Below, in pieces: positions 34,849 through 45,720 of a stretch of 64,000 nt of DNA (positions are counted from its first letter, which is position 1; every line of letters starts with the position of its first letter). The DNA lies in contig OY997596.1 of the NCBI GenBank assembly GCA_963921825.1, forward strand, positions 7,073,001-7,137,000, written 5' to 3'. The notes beneath the pieces were generated by a model. That model did no database searches. It saw only the letters and a list, made by a program, of their open reading frames with translations, and was not told the DNA's origin. This DNA is from Erodium maritimum. Its lineage: Eukaryota > Streptophyta > Magnoliopsida > Geraniales > Geraniaceae. The position numbers and the translations under genes are program-made.

Positions 34849-37811
34849 TGTAATAACCACTTCCGGTCAACGCCAGTCAAACATGCGAAAAACAGGAAAA
34901 TTTAAAATTTTAAGACAGACACTTAACTTAACCTAAATTGACCCCGAGAGTCATACAGGACTTAAGTTGACCCCGTTATCGAACAAAATGAGTTCCAGGG
35001 GACTCAGGGCAACTTTCTGATCAATTTGGGAAATGTTGACTTTTCGCTGGAAAAGTCAACCGAGCGACGTTTTGGTCCATTCGAGGACCGTTTTGGATCC
35101 AAAAAGCTTAACCGTCGTCGCAGCGGTCTTAGTTGAGCCGTTTCCTTGTAGCCCGCCAAGTTTCGTAATTTCTTGGGAAAAGTGCCCGTTCGGGGCCCGA
35201 AACGTCCGATTTTCGCGAATCTGATTGGAAAATATCTAGTAGATATTTTCCCAAAAAAGTGGGGGACCCACCTTGCCACTTGTCAACCAAGTGGTGGTGT
35301 TAGGTTTTGGGGGGAAAATGAGTGGTGGGGGGTTATAGGGGGGTTCGGCCATCACAAATTAAAAAGAAAAAAAAAGAGAAAGAAATAGAAAAGAAGAGAG
35401 AGTTTGGAGAAGAAGAAGAAGAGAGAAGAGAGGAAGAGGTAGGGTTCGGAAGAAGGCTAGCCCTTGGATCGTCTCAAGACAAAGAGCAATTGTCTTCTCC
35501 TCATCCTCCTCTACGGTTTGTACTAAACCGATCGTCATTTTGGTTAATTTTCTTGAAAGCTAGGGTTTGGGTAAACTATGAGTTAGGGTTGTAATGAGGT
35601 TGGGGGTTCGTTGGAGACGTTTTTGAGCGGTTTTGGAACGTTTTCCGGTGACCGGGAGCTCGGGGGAGCTCCGGGCCACCGTGTGGGGGGGCCGGCCAGC
35701 CGTGTGAGGTGGCTGGCCCTGCCTTTTGGGGGCTGGCCGGACCTGGCCAGACCTGGCCGGTGCTGGCCGGACCTGGCCGGTGCTGGCCGGAGTTGGCCGG
35801 GGCTGGCCGGACCTCGGGGTGGCTGGCCGGAGCTAGGGCTAGCCACCACCAAGGTGGGCCGAGCCCTAAAAGACCCTAGGGCCCACGGCCAAGTGGGTCT
35901 GGTGGGGCCTAGGTGCTCGGGTGCTCGGGTTTTAACGTTCGGGTGGTTTAAACATTCCCCGAACCATTTATCCTTAACCGAATCGAAAATTAGAATTAAA
36001 TTGGAAAAGTTGTAATTAACGGGTTTGAGAAACTTTAAACGTTAATTAACTGACTCGGAAGTCGGAATTCGATTCCGTCAAGTGCATTGGGTTCCTTGAA
36101 CTATTCTAAGACCGTAGAAACGAAAACGGGGGCTTTTGGAGCCCCGGAAGGCAATTTACAAAACCCGGGCAGATTCGCCATGTCGGGCGAATCGGGCCTT
36201 TACGGGTCCTCTATCGACAATGTTGAGTAATTGGGAAGTTTGGGAGTGATCGACATTGTCGGGGTTACGTTTGGGCGTTAAGTATATAAATTTTCGGTTT
36301 ATTCGTACTAGTTTAAAAGTGCCTTAAATTTGTATTCTTTTAGATCGTGCTGCGGACCGAGGCAAAGGGAAGCTCGGCGAGTGACTAGAATCACATCGAG
36401 GTTTAGTGGAGCGCTTTTGGAGTTGTATACGAGGTAGGGAAAAGTAGCCGGATCTCGGCCCTGACTAGGGAAAGTTAACTGTAGAATTGCATGTGACACC
36501 AGGGTGTCGTGGGTTATTTAGGTTATCGAATATTAGAAAAGCATGTTACGGGAACTTAGCAATTATTGGAAAGGCATGTGACACTTAGTAGTGTCGTAGG
36601 AGCAGAGAACTTAGCGATATTAGAATTACTGGAGGCATATGACCATGCCCGGAGGTTGTTTGTGAAACTAGTGATCTTAGGACTGTTGGAGGCATCGAGT
36701 ATGCCGGAGGTTGTTGTGTGTTATTATTGTTGAGTTTTGGGTGACCTTGAGAGCCCGTGTTATTATTGTTGAGTTTTGGGTGGCCTTGAGAGCCCGTGTT
36801 ATTATTGTTGAGTTTTGGGTGGCCTTGAGGGCCCGTGTTGTTATTCTTGGAGTTGGGTGGCCGTGAGTGCCCGTGGGGTTGTGAACCCGTACTTTAGCGT
36901 TGGTGTCTTGGGTGGCCATGAGGGCCCGTAGGGTAGTTGAACCTGTGTTTGGTTGTTGGTGTCTTGTTGGCCTTGAGTGCCTGTGGAGTTTGGGACTGGT
37001 GTCGTTACTGTCTGTTGAACCTTGTTTGTGATTGTGTTTGGTTACCGGATACTAGTGGAGGTTGTGTGGTGTAGCTAGCCTACCGATTGGGATCGGGAGA
37101 AGCGGAGAGATTGTGGGCTAGCTCCCCGACTGGGATCGGGGGAAGGACGCGCGGGTGTGGCTAACCACCCGACTGGGATCGGGTGAAGCGGAGAGGTTGT
37201 GGGTTAGCCTCCCGACTGGGATCGGGAGAAGTTGTGCGATAGGTCGACCGCCTGGCCCTATTGGGATCGGAAAGGGCGAGATACAGAGATTGGTTACTGA
37301 GCAGCTGGTTTGCGATCCTTTGTGATCTTGTTTGGTATTGTGTGGTTGTCAGTCGTGTCTTTGGAGGAGGTCGTCAATCGTTCTGTGGGGTCTACATCAC
37401 GTGTCCGAGTGTTGAGTCAGTTGAGGAAAGTGTTGGTCGTGTGTGTGTCTTTTGAGTCGTTGTTGGTGTCACCGGCTTTGTCTGCTAAGTATGTCGTAGT
37501 CATTCTGTTATCTGTGGTGGTGAGCGAACGCTCACCCCTAGCTGCTTTTCCTACAGGTACCGTTCGCAGTCTGGACTAGGTGAGCTTCTGAAGCTTGAAG
37601 AGCTTGAAGCGGGTTTCTGGGTGTTTGAGTCTAGTGACGTGTACCTCGTCTTTTGTCCAAGTGTTGGGACTATTATTTTTGAGATGTAAATATTATTATT
37701 TTGTGGAACTAAACTGGCTTTTAAAGTGATTTAATGAAAACAGGCTTCAAGTATTGTAACTTTTTAAACGTTCGCGTCCCTAGTTCGGTTCGCTGAAATT
37801 GGGGCGTGACA
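34849..37811 (-). mobile_element. Nested solo LTR, same family, opposite orientation
   Basis: A 2963-bp LTR on the minus strand, from TGTAATAACC on the plus strand to GGGGCGTGACA, is flanked by a perfect 5-bp duplication TGTGG (34844-34848 and 37812-37816). It sits inside the last third of the outer LTR, which resumes at 37817. It carries the family's 39-bp array near 36715-36960 and a related array near 37070-37290 built on 'cccgactgggatcggg'. No coding region is present. Confidence 0.95.
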
Positions 37812-38237
37812 TGTGGCAAGTGGGTCCCCCCCCCCTTTTGGAAAATATCTTCTAATCAAATTCGCGAAATTCGGCCGTCTCGGGCCCTGAACGGGCACTT
37901 TTTCCAAGAAATTACGAAACTTCACGGGCTACAAGGAAACGACTCAACTAAGACCGCTGTGACGACGGCTAAGCTTTTTGGATCCAAAACGAGCCTCGAA
38001 TGGACCAAAACGTCGCTCGATTGACTTTTCCAGCAAAAAGTCAACCTTTCCCAAATTGGTGAGAAAGTTGCCATGAGTCCCCCGGAACTCACTTTGGTCG
38101 ATATTGGGGTCAACTTATGTCCGGTATGACCCTCGGGGTCAAATTTGGGTTCATTTAAGTGTCTGTCGAAATTTTTTAAATTTTCCTGTTTTTCGTCGAT
38201 TTGACTGGCGTTGACCGGGAGTGGTTATTACAACTAA

Positions 38238-38760
38238 TAGGATTAATACAATTGCAAGAGCCATAGATTCTATATTGAAAGATAGAAGTTGTCAAATAGC
38301 ATATTGATTTGGGTGTTCCTACATCTAAAGTCGAAACAACTAGGTGATTAGATTTCATTAAGGTCCACACTATTGAACGAAGTGAGGCCTAGAATTAAGA
38401 TACCTCGTTGCCCCTAAAATAGTCAACATCACATTGATTGAGTGTGTTTAATATTATGGAATGAACTCTATAAAACTATGCCCTTGATTTCTTATAATTT
38501 GATCTAAAAAAGAAAACTTTGTGTTCAATTCTATCTTTGTTTCAGTTAATTTTAATTAATTTTTGGCACATTTTTGGAATACAAAAATTATATTTTAAAA
38601 CAAACGAATTAATAACAAACTAGAGATAATTAGTGTTTGCCTTGTGCTTCCTTGGGATCGATATTCGAGACTTCAATTCTGATTACTACTTGACAACTGG
38701 TACGCAAGTGTCTTATTTTGCACTAAACCCACAGGGTATCAATTCTAATATAGAGATGAT
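38238..38760 (+). repeat. Flank of the solo-LTR nest, possible Gypsy LTR 3' part
   Basis: This is the continuation of 28277-28810 across the nest. Near 38640-38720 it reads 'cttccttgggatcgatatt' and 'caactggtacgcaagtgtc', which resemble ends of Athila/Tat LTRs. It adjoins the Athila-like internal region on the right. Confidence 0.35.
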
Positions 38761-39248
38761 ACAAAGCACCTCACCCCAAACTTCAAAACTATGCATTGTC
38801 CTTATTGCGACTCTGAACACATATTTCCACATATTTACACAAGCACCCGATAGATGTTAAAAATAAACATCCCAGAGTTAGATTCAATCAATATACAAGT
38901 CAAGAAATCCCATATGCATAGTCTATCAACACAGCAATTCAGGTGCTCAGCACCCACCAGATAGCATATATGAAATATAATATCGGTAAATAATAGAAAC
39001 TAGGAAGGGAAGAGATACTTCCCCTCGAAGAACCGCTACTTCTCTTGTAAGTTGACCTGGGATTCCTGGAGTGCATAGATGGATGGAAAGCTCTTCGCCC
39101 GATCTAGCTTGCTAAAGGCTCAATGTTACACATATGACTACAATGCTCATGCTCTCCATTCCATTATTGGGGTGCCTCCCAACTAGCACATTTTCTTAGC
39201 GTCGTTAACTCGACCCAAAGGCAGCCTAAGCCGCTTAACGCCTAATGC

Positions 39249-40890
39249 TCATGCTCCTCCGGATATAAACTTTCTTCTGGACCAAACAAACCACCGAAGT
39301 AGTGCTTCATTTTGTTCCCATTCAAAAAAATGGAGGGTTCTTTCCATCAAAGAGCTCCACTCCCCTTTTGAGAGAACTCTCATGGCCTTATAGGGACCGC
39401 TCCACTTCGAAACTAGTTTACCAGCGAAGAGCTTCAATTTGGAGTTATAAAAAAGAATCGTGTCTCCTTCCTTGAACTCCCTATCTACAATTCTAGGAAA
39501 AATATCATATTGGTACCCTTAACTATACGTTTTAACACATTGGTACCCTTAACTAATTTAATCACTAAAAAGGTACCTTAAGTTTCCAATCAGTAACACG
39601 TTAGTGTTTTCCGTCCATTTTTGGACGGAAAATGGTCATGTGCAATGCACATAACCTGAAACTTTCAAAAAATGACAAAAATACCCCTCCAAGTTCAAAC
39701 CCTAATTATTCTTTTTACTTATTCTTTTACTTTATGCCTCATTCATTCTGTTTCTCCTTCATTTTGTTTCTTCCCCAGCCTTCATCTCCACCACCATGAA
39801 CATTTTCCGTCCAAAAATGGACGGAAAGCACTAAAGTGTTACTGATTGGAAACTTAAGGTACATTTTTAGTGATTAAATTAGTTAAGGGTACCAATGTGT
39901 TAAAACGTATAGTTAAGGGTACCAATCTGATATTTTCCCACAATTCTATTATCTTGGGCATTTTTGGTGTGGTCCTTATATAGCTCTGCGTTGTAGTAAG
40001 CTTAAGACATGAATTCATCCATTTTGTTGATCGATAATAACATGTTCTCACCACAACTATTAACATCAAAATATAGAGACTTAACCACCCAATATGCCCT
40101 ATGCTCTAACTCCACCTATAAATGACAAGACTTCTCATACACTATCTTGTAGAGAGACGTTCCAATAGGGGTCTTAAAAGTTGTGCTATATGCCCATAGT
40201 GTGTCATCTAAATTCTTTGACCAATCTTTCTTAGACGCACCAACAGTTTTCTCTACTATGATTTTAAGCTCCATATTTGTAACTTCTACTTGCCTACTAG
40301 TTTAGGGATATTGGGAGTAGATAAGAGATGGCGACCATAACCATTTTAAATCTTTCAAAAAATAATTATTGCAAAAGTGTTTGCCTCAATCGCTTACTAT
40401 CTCCCCAGTTGTACCAAACCAGGAGAAAATGTATTTCTTTAAGAATGTACCTACCGGCTTGGAATCATTAGTGGCTAAGGCTACTGCCTTAGCCCACTTT
40501 GACACATAATCCATGGCCACTAATGTACTCATGACTATTAGACCATGGAAAGGGACCAATAAAATCAATGTTCTGCACATCAAACAACTCTACCTCAAAT
40601 GAGATGTTCATAGGCATCTCTTGATTCCTCTAAATATTACCCATTCTTTGACACATGTCACATTTCTTAACAAACACAACAACATCATGAAACAATGTAG
40701 GCCAATAAAACCCCGATTGCAACACCTTTGTGTCGTCCTTACATGTCTAAAATGCCCTCCTACTTCTCTTCCATGGAAATGATGTAAAAATAGCCTCATA
40801 CTCGGGGATACACCTTCGCACCATATGATCTACACAAATATTAACCAAAAAAGGGTCTTTCAAATAATAATTCCACACATCATAAAGAAA
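39249..40890 (-). pseudogene. Athila-like integrase, split by a hairpin element
   Basis: The C-terminal end (39249-39437, LVSKWSGPYKAMRVL) is separated from the core by the Mutator-like element at 39496-39939. The zinc-binding part (about 40600-40720) includes FVKKCDMCQRMGN. The core at 40386-40583 has AMDYVSKWAKAVALATND and ends at EIVSD, holding an Asp of the DDE triad. The first part of the core (IDFIGPFPWSN) is in a shifted frame. Multiple stops and frameshifts make it non-functional. Confidence 0.8.
39496..39939. mobile_element. Small Mutator-like hairpin (444 bp)
   Basis: A perfect 9-bp duplication ACAATTCTA (39487-39495 and 39940-39948) flanks inverted ends that begin GGAAAAATATCATATTGG at the left and GGGAAAATATCAGATTGG reading inward from the right. 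Each end has direct copies of a 'TTGGTACCCTTAACTA' phrase. Inside are inverted copies of 'ccgtccatttttggacgg' and a small palindrome around 'catgtgcaatgcacat', also seen in the element at 52439-53959. It disrupts the Athila-like integrase. Confidence 0.93.
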
Positions 40891-42560
40891 CTACTTCTGA
40901 TATGAAGACAAGTCTGCGGGAAGAGCACCACTTGCCAAGTAGTTTGCAAAATAGGCAAACCATGAGGCGGTTTGATTATCCACCACAAAAAGGTGCTCAT
41001 TTGGTAAATCTTCCTTGATCCGTACACTTATCTCCTCATATGGATTCTCAAGCCTAGATAGGTGATCTGTAATAACATTCTTTACTCCCTTTTTATCTTG
41101 AATATCCAAATCAAATTCTTGGAGTAGTAGAAACCACCTCAATAGTCTTGGCTTTGCATCCTTTTTGCTAAACAAATACTTGAGAGCTACATGGTCAGTA
41201 TACATAATAACTTTTGGACAAGATAGGATAAGAATGAAATTAATCACAAGGAAGTACTTTAACAAGTAGTGATTTTTCAGTAATAGCATAATTAATTTGA
41301 GCTTCGTTAAGAACTCTACTAGCATAATAAATAGTTTGAAAAATCTTGTCTTTCCTCTGACCCAATACTACCCCTACCGCTATATCACTAGCATCACACA
41401 TTAATTCAAAAGGTATGGACCAATCAGGGCTCACCATCACAGGTGCATTCACTAACTTATCTTGCAAGGACAAGAAACTTTTTAAGTATGCATCATCAAA
41501 GTCAAAAGGAGTATATTTTCCTAGAAAATTGCACAGTGGTTTAGAAATTAAATTCTATTATGAATCTTTTATAGAATCTTGCATGCCTTAAAAAACTTCT
41601 AATCATCCTGAAATTACTAGGTCGGGGGAATTTACCTATAACATCCACCTTGGCCATATCTACCTCAATCCCTTTTGAGGGGATCTTATGGTCTAGAACG
41701 ATTTCCTATCGTGACATAAGATGACATTTTTTTTCAATTTAGCATAGTTTATTTCTTCACATCTACTCAATACTTTATGCAGATTATTCAAACATATATC
41801 AAATGAAGAACCAAACATAGAAAAATTATCCATGAACACTTCTAGATAATTACCAATCATATCATGTTATATAGTTGTCGTGCATATTTGAAAAATAGAG
41901 GGTGTATTACATAAACTAAAAGGCATTCTCCTATATGAAAATGTTCCATAAGAGCAACTGAAAGTAGTCTTCTCTTGATCCTTGGGAGCTATAGCTATTT
42001 GGTTGTACCCATTATATCCATCTAGAAAGTAATCATTTTCATGACCAACTAATTTCTCTAACATTTGATCAATAAAGGGTAATGGGAAATGGTCTTTACG
42101 AATGGCATCATTCAACTTCCTATAGTCAATGCAAATTTCCCCCGGGTGACAGTTTTAGTAGGAATTAATCCATTCTTTTAATTGGTCACTATTATCATCC
42201 CCTCCTTTCTTTGGTACACATTAGATAGGACTTACCCAAGCACCGTCAAAAATAGGGTAGAGAATACACGCATCCAATTATTTATAATCTCTTTCTTTAC
42301 TACCTCTTGCATCAATGGATTTAGCTCCCTTTGTGGTTGCACACTTGGCCTCTGATTCTCCTTCATGAGAATTTTGTGCATGCACACTGATGGGATAATT
42401 CGTTTGATGTCAACTATTGTCCATCCAAAAGCCTTTTATGATCCTTGAGAACCCTCATAAGTATTCCTTCCAGTAGAGAAGACAACTTAAAAGATATTAT
42501 TACAGGTAGAGTATTATCTTCATTTAAAAACATGAATATCAAATTTTTTTAGGGAGGGGT
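40891..42560 (-). pseudogene. Athila-like reverse transcriptase and RNase H
   Basis: Reverse transcriptase begins near 42560 (KPLPKKFDIHVF, then WTIVDIKRIIPSVCMH) and includes RKDHFPLPFIDQMLEKL and YNQIAIAPKDQEKTTF (41867-42115). The catalytic box reads FMDN at about 41823-41834, where the family has two Asp, so the second catalytic Asp is Asn. RNase H follows at 40891-41473 ([47 protein letters not shown]). Several frameshifts join these parts. Confidence 0.82.
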
Positions 42561-42623
42561 TTTAATTCAAACTCTAGGGCGCTCAATAGTGGCTTTAGCT
42601 TAGGCACCTTTTTTTATAAGCGC

Positions 42624-44200
42624 AATTTTTTTTAAAAGAGACCGCTTTCTGAGAAGAAAAAGGTCTAAAGGTCAAACAAGATCTAGGAAATGATTACAAA
42701 GGAACTCCAGCAATGGGAGCTAAAGGCTAAGTCTTGAAACAAAGGACGACATGTCAAAAAAAATGAAATAAATACAAAAAATGGAGTCAACCTTTTTCTT
42801 CGACCCAATCTTCACCCTCCGAAGTCAAGGCTGGATTATCGAAAGCTTTTTCCGTGATAGCCAATATCTAAGCACAATGTTGTGCAACCTATGTCCACAT
42901 GTCGGAGGCCGATACAAAAATTCAGTTTCGACTCAAGGAACGAGTTTTTGACATGGTATTGTAAAAATAATAGGGACTCGACAAACGAGACACCGAAAAT
43001 TATTTTGGAGGTCAACCCTTAGTTTTCGGGGGTTTGAGGAGGTTCTTCCCATGGACTACCCATTTGCACTACCTTAGGTGGTAACTGTCATGGGCCAGAC
43101 ACAGTCGGAGGGTCCTTCACCCGATCAAAACCACTCCCTCATTGAGCCGTTAAATCAGCCAATCAGGAAGCACACCACCATCCTTGGTGCCCCTACATCC
43201 AAATTAGGACTAATACCAATGGGCTCACCCAAGCCAAAACCAACCATGGTCCCAAAATCGCCAAAAACTTCACCCAAATTCACATAGACGTGCTCTTTCG
43301 CAGCGCAATCCAAGGAAGGAGCGATACGTGAAACAGATTCTAGTCCCGAACATGTCGCAGCAAATTCCGATAGCATGAATCCCAGATATCACGACCAAAT
43401 CAATGCCTCGCTCTTCCTCTACCCTAAACGCTCTGACGGACTCCAACTCTAGCGACAAAACGATCATCACCAGAATCCCACTCATCTCTAGAATGGGTTT
43501 GGTTGGTCTCTCCGGCCAAGCTAAGGTGACCAACAAGACGTGTCCGTAAGGTACATAATGAACCTTACGGCTCGATCACTTTGAACATGAAATAGAAATA
43601 ATTAATCTGAAAGCATTGAACACATTCCGAACCCAAGATTCCGATGATTCAAAGGGTCGCTTCCTCATGGAGACTCCCACCCTTACATTATTTTCGTCGT
43701 GCGTTTGAATGTAAACTTGTCTCGCGACTTTCCTTCTCGATGGTGAACGATCCATCAACCAATGGAACCACCTACTCTATTACAGCCTTCATCTCCTCTG
43801 ATTTCTCCCTGATCGCAATCACTGGTACACTATCTCCAATAGACCTAGCCTTCATCGTGGAGGAGGAGGCATGCTCTCCACGAGCAGATTCGGAGGGGAG
43901 GATTGCAGGTCCTCCAACTGCCTCCTTACCCTTAAGTGACCGTGAAATACTCCTCCCTCCATAAAATGATTCCTCCCTGTCATCATAAAGCTCATGAACC
44001 GTCCCTTCCGGAAATGGACCTCCGGAGTTCATGTAGTATAGGCTGTAGAACATGGCATTTGGAGAGTCTTTTTCGTACATCCCATAAAATGCTTGTCTCC
44101 AAAGTGAGGCACGTATGAGGCATATCCCTCTTCCATGGAGTAAACGCCTTCAATATGTTGACCGCTTTGTCTACATCTTCTTACGATAGCCCATAAGTGA
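42624..44200 (-). mobile_element. Decayed LINE-type retroposon inside the Athila-like pol
   Basis: On the minus strand a coding-like 5' part (43772-44160, including KRDMPHTCLTLETSILWD in one frame) is followed by non-coding sequence. It ends in poly(A), seen as poly(T) at about 42624-42632, preceded by 'agaaagcggtctctttt'. On both sides Athila-like protein sequence resumes (DEEQVVFDVF near 44345; KPLP near 42560). A convincing target-site duplication was not found; CNCTTAT is shared by both flanks. No reverse transcriptase is present. Confidence 0.5.
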
Positions 44201-44459
44201 TACCAATGTCATTAGTTAGGCATGTGAGAACAAGATCGATCACCAGGAACAAAATTTTCCTACACTACATAATCAATAGCCTCAATTCTAAAACATGTGT
44301 CTTTAGTCCTAGCTTGTTTTATAGATTTAAATACATCAAACACCACTTGTTCCTCGTCTTAGCGAATGATCAATTTTCCTTCCTCTACATCAATGAGAGT
44401 TCATGTTGTGGCCAAGAAACGCGTGCTTGGAATTAGGGATTTCTCATCATCTTCCTCCA

Positions 44460-44880
44460 TATCCAACATGACAAAATTGGTACGAAATATAAATTAATCA
44501 ACCTTGACTCAAATATCATCTGCTATCCCTTTAAGGTACTTAATAGATCTATCAGCTAGTTGTAGAGAAATAGAGGTTTGTTTTGGTTCTTCCCTCAATC
44601 CCAGTTTCCTAAACACATTCAAAAGACATCAAATTTATACTAGCTGTTGAGAAAAAGAGGTTTGTTTTGGTTCTTCCCCCAATCCCAGTTTCCTAAACAC
44701 ATTCAAAGACATCAAATTTATGCTAGCTGTAGAGAAAAAGAAGTTTGTTTTGGTTCTTCCCACAATCCCAGTTTCCTAAACACATTCAAAGACATCAAAT
44801 TTATGTTAGCTCCAAAATCAAATAAGGCCTTATCAAAAGAAAGGGATCACATCTCACAAGGTATAGTAAAAAATCAAGGC
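44460..44880 (-). pseudogene. Athila-like protease with a tandem triplication
   Basis: Minus-strand sequence near 44780-44850 reads SLSFDKALFDFGANINLM, the aspartic protease active-site region (DFGA for the usual D-T/S-G). Immediately downstream a segment of 83-84 bp (repeat landmarks at 44574, 44658 and 44741) is present three times, so the block around FRKLGLGEEPKQTS is reiterated. The two periods of 84 and 83 bp mean one junction breaks the frame. The hAT-like MITE at 44875 cuts off the upstream part. Confidence 0.7.
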
Positions 44881-45577
44881 TCTAAAAAACGCCAGGCGCT
44901 AGTCGGGCGGCTAGAGCCTTCGAGGATTAGTCGGAGACTAGTCGAAGATGAATCGGGGACTAATCAGATTTGTATTACTCTACTTTTTTTAATTTCTTAA
45001 CAAATATGTTATTACATGTACGAACAAAATATGAATTTTACTATGACAAAATAGTAACAAATATTTAAATATACAAAAAATATATTTCTTACATACTTAC
45101 CTTTAAATGAAAAAAAATCAAATAAGCAACATTATTATCCTTATATAAAATATAAAACTAGTAATAAAAAATTGAAAATTAATATGATATTTTCTTTAAA
45201 AAGATATAAAAAAAATCTCAATAAACAAGTAAACAACATTAACATCCACCATTATTTAATATGTAAGTATATATCATCTACAATTATTAATTTTACGATA
45301 AACTTTATAAATAAAAATTATGTATATTTAATAATAGTAATAATAAAAAATAAATAAAACGATTAATGACAAATATTTAAGATAAAACCATAAAAATCGG
45401 ATAAGTGTTGTAAAATTTCGTGCCTAGGCACTGATTAATCCCCGCCTAGGTGGGGATTGACCCGTTTTTTTCAAATCTACCTAAAGTCGTCCGACTTGTT
45501 AAAATTGGATCGTTGTCCTAAAAATTCCCGCCTAGACGCCGATTAATCCCCGCCTATGCCCAACTTTTAGAACAATG
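44875..45577. mobile_element. hAT-like MITE, about 700 bp
   Basis: The left end CAAGGCTCTAAAAAACGCC and the right end, read inward, CATTGTTCTAAAAGTTGGG form imperfect terminal inverted repeats with GC-rich subterminal 'gccta/taggc' motifs and a very AT-rich middle. The flanks share AGTAAAA (44865-44871 and 45578-45584), consistent with an 8-bp hAT duplication, within otherwise continuous Athila-like sequence. No transposase is encoded. Confidence 0.7.
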
Positions 45578-45703
45578 AGTAAAACTACTTGGATCTTTTA
45601 ACTCATGAGGCAATTTATGTTTTAAAATAGTATAACATTCCTCACTCAAATTCACTCTTTCAGGTAAATTCATCTTTCTCTTATTAGTTATTATATCCTT
45701 CAG
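45578..45703 (-). other. Athila-like sequence between two insertions
   Basis: A short stretch of the host Gypsy element lies between the MITE and the RRM-type retroposon. The minus strand reads protein-like sequence (CYTILKHKLPHELKDP) matching the region upstream of the protease in Athila-type elements. Confidence 0.55.
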
Positions 45704-45720
45704 AAACTTAGCAGAAATAT

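Larger units (their letters stand above)
28816..38232 (+). mobile_element. Outer solo LTR (Gypsy type), interrupted by two nested solo LTRs
   Basis: This LTR starts TGTCACGCCCCAATTTCAG and ends GGTTATTACA, flanked by a perfect 5-bp duplication ACTAA (28811-28815 and 38233-38237). Its own sequence is 28816-30267, 33681-34848 and 37817-38232, about 3.04 kb in total. The gaps are two solo LTRs of the same family, each with its own TSD. No internal coding region remains. The termini resemble the Tekay-like LTR at 1811, but the body differs. It carries tandem repeats of 56 bp and 39 bp. Confidence 0.95.

Noticed and set aside
35583..36015. 134-codon GC-rich plus-strand frame and its 89-codon minus-strand partner
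   Set aside because: This is a 'ggccgg'-rich low-complexity stretch inside a nested solo LTR, open on both strands, with no domain.
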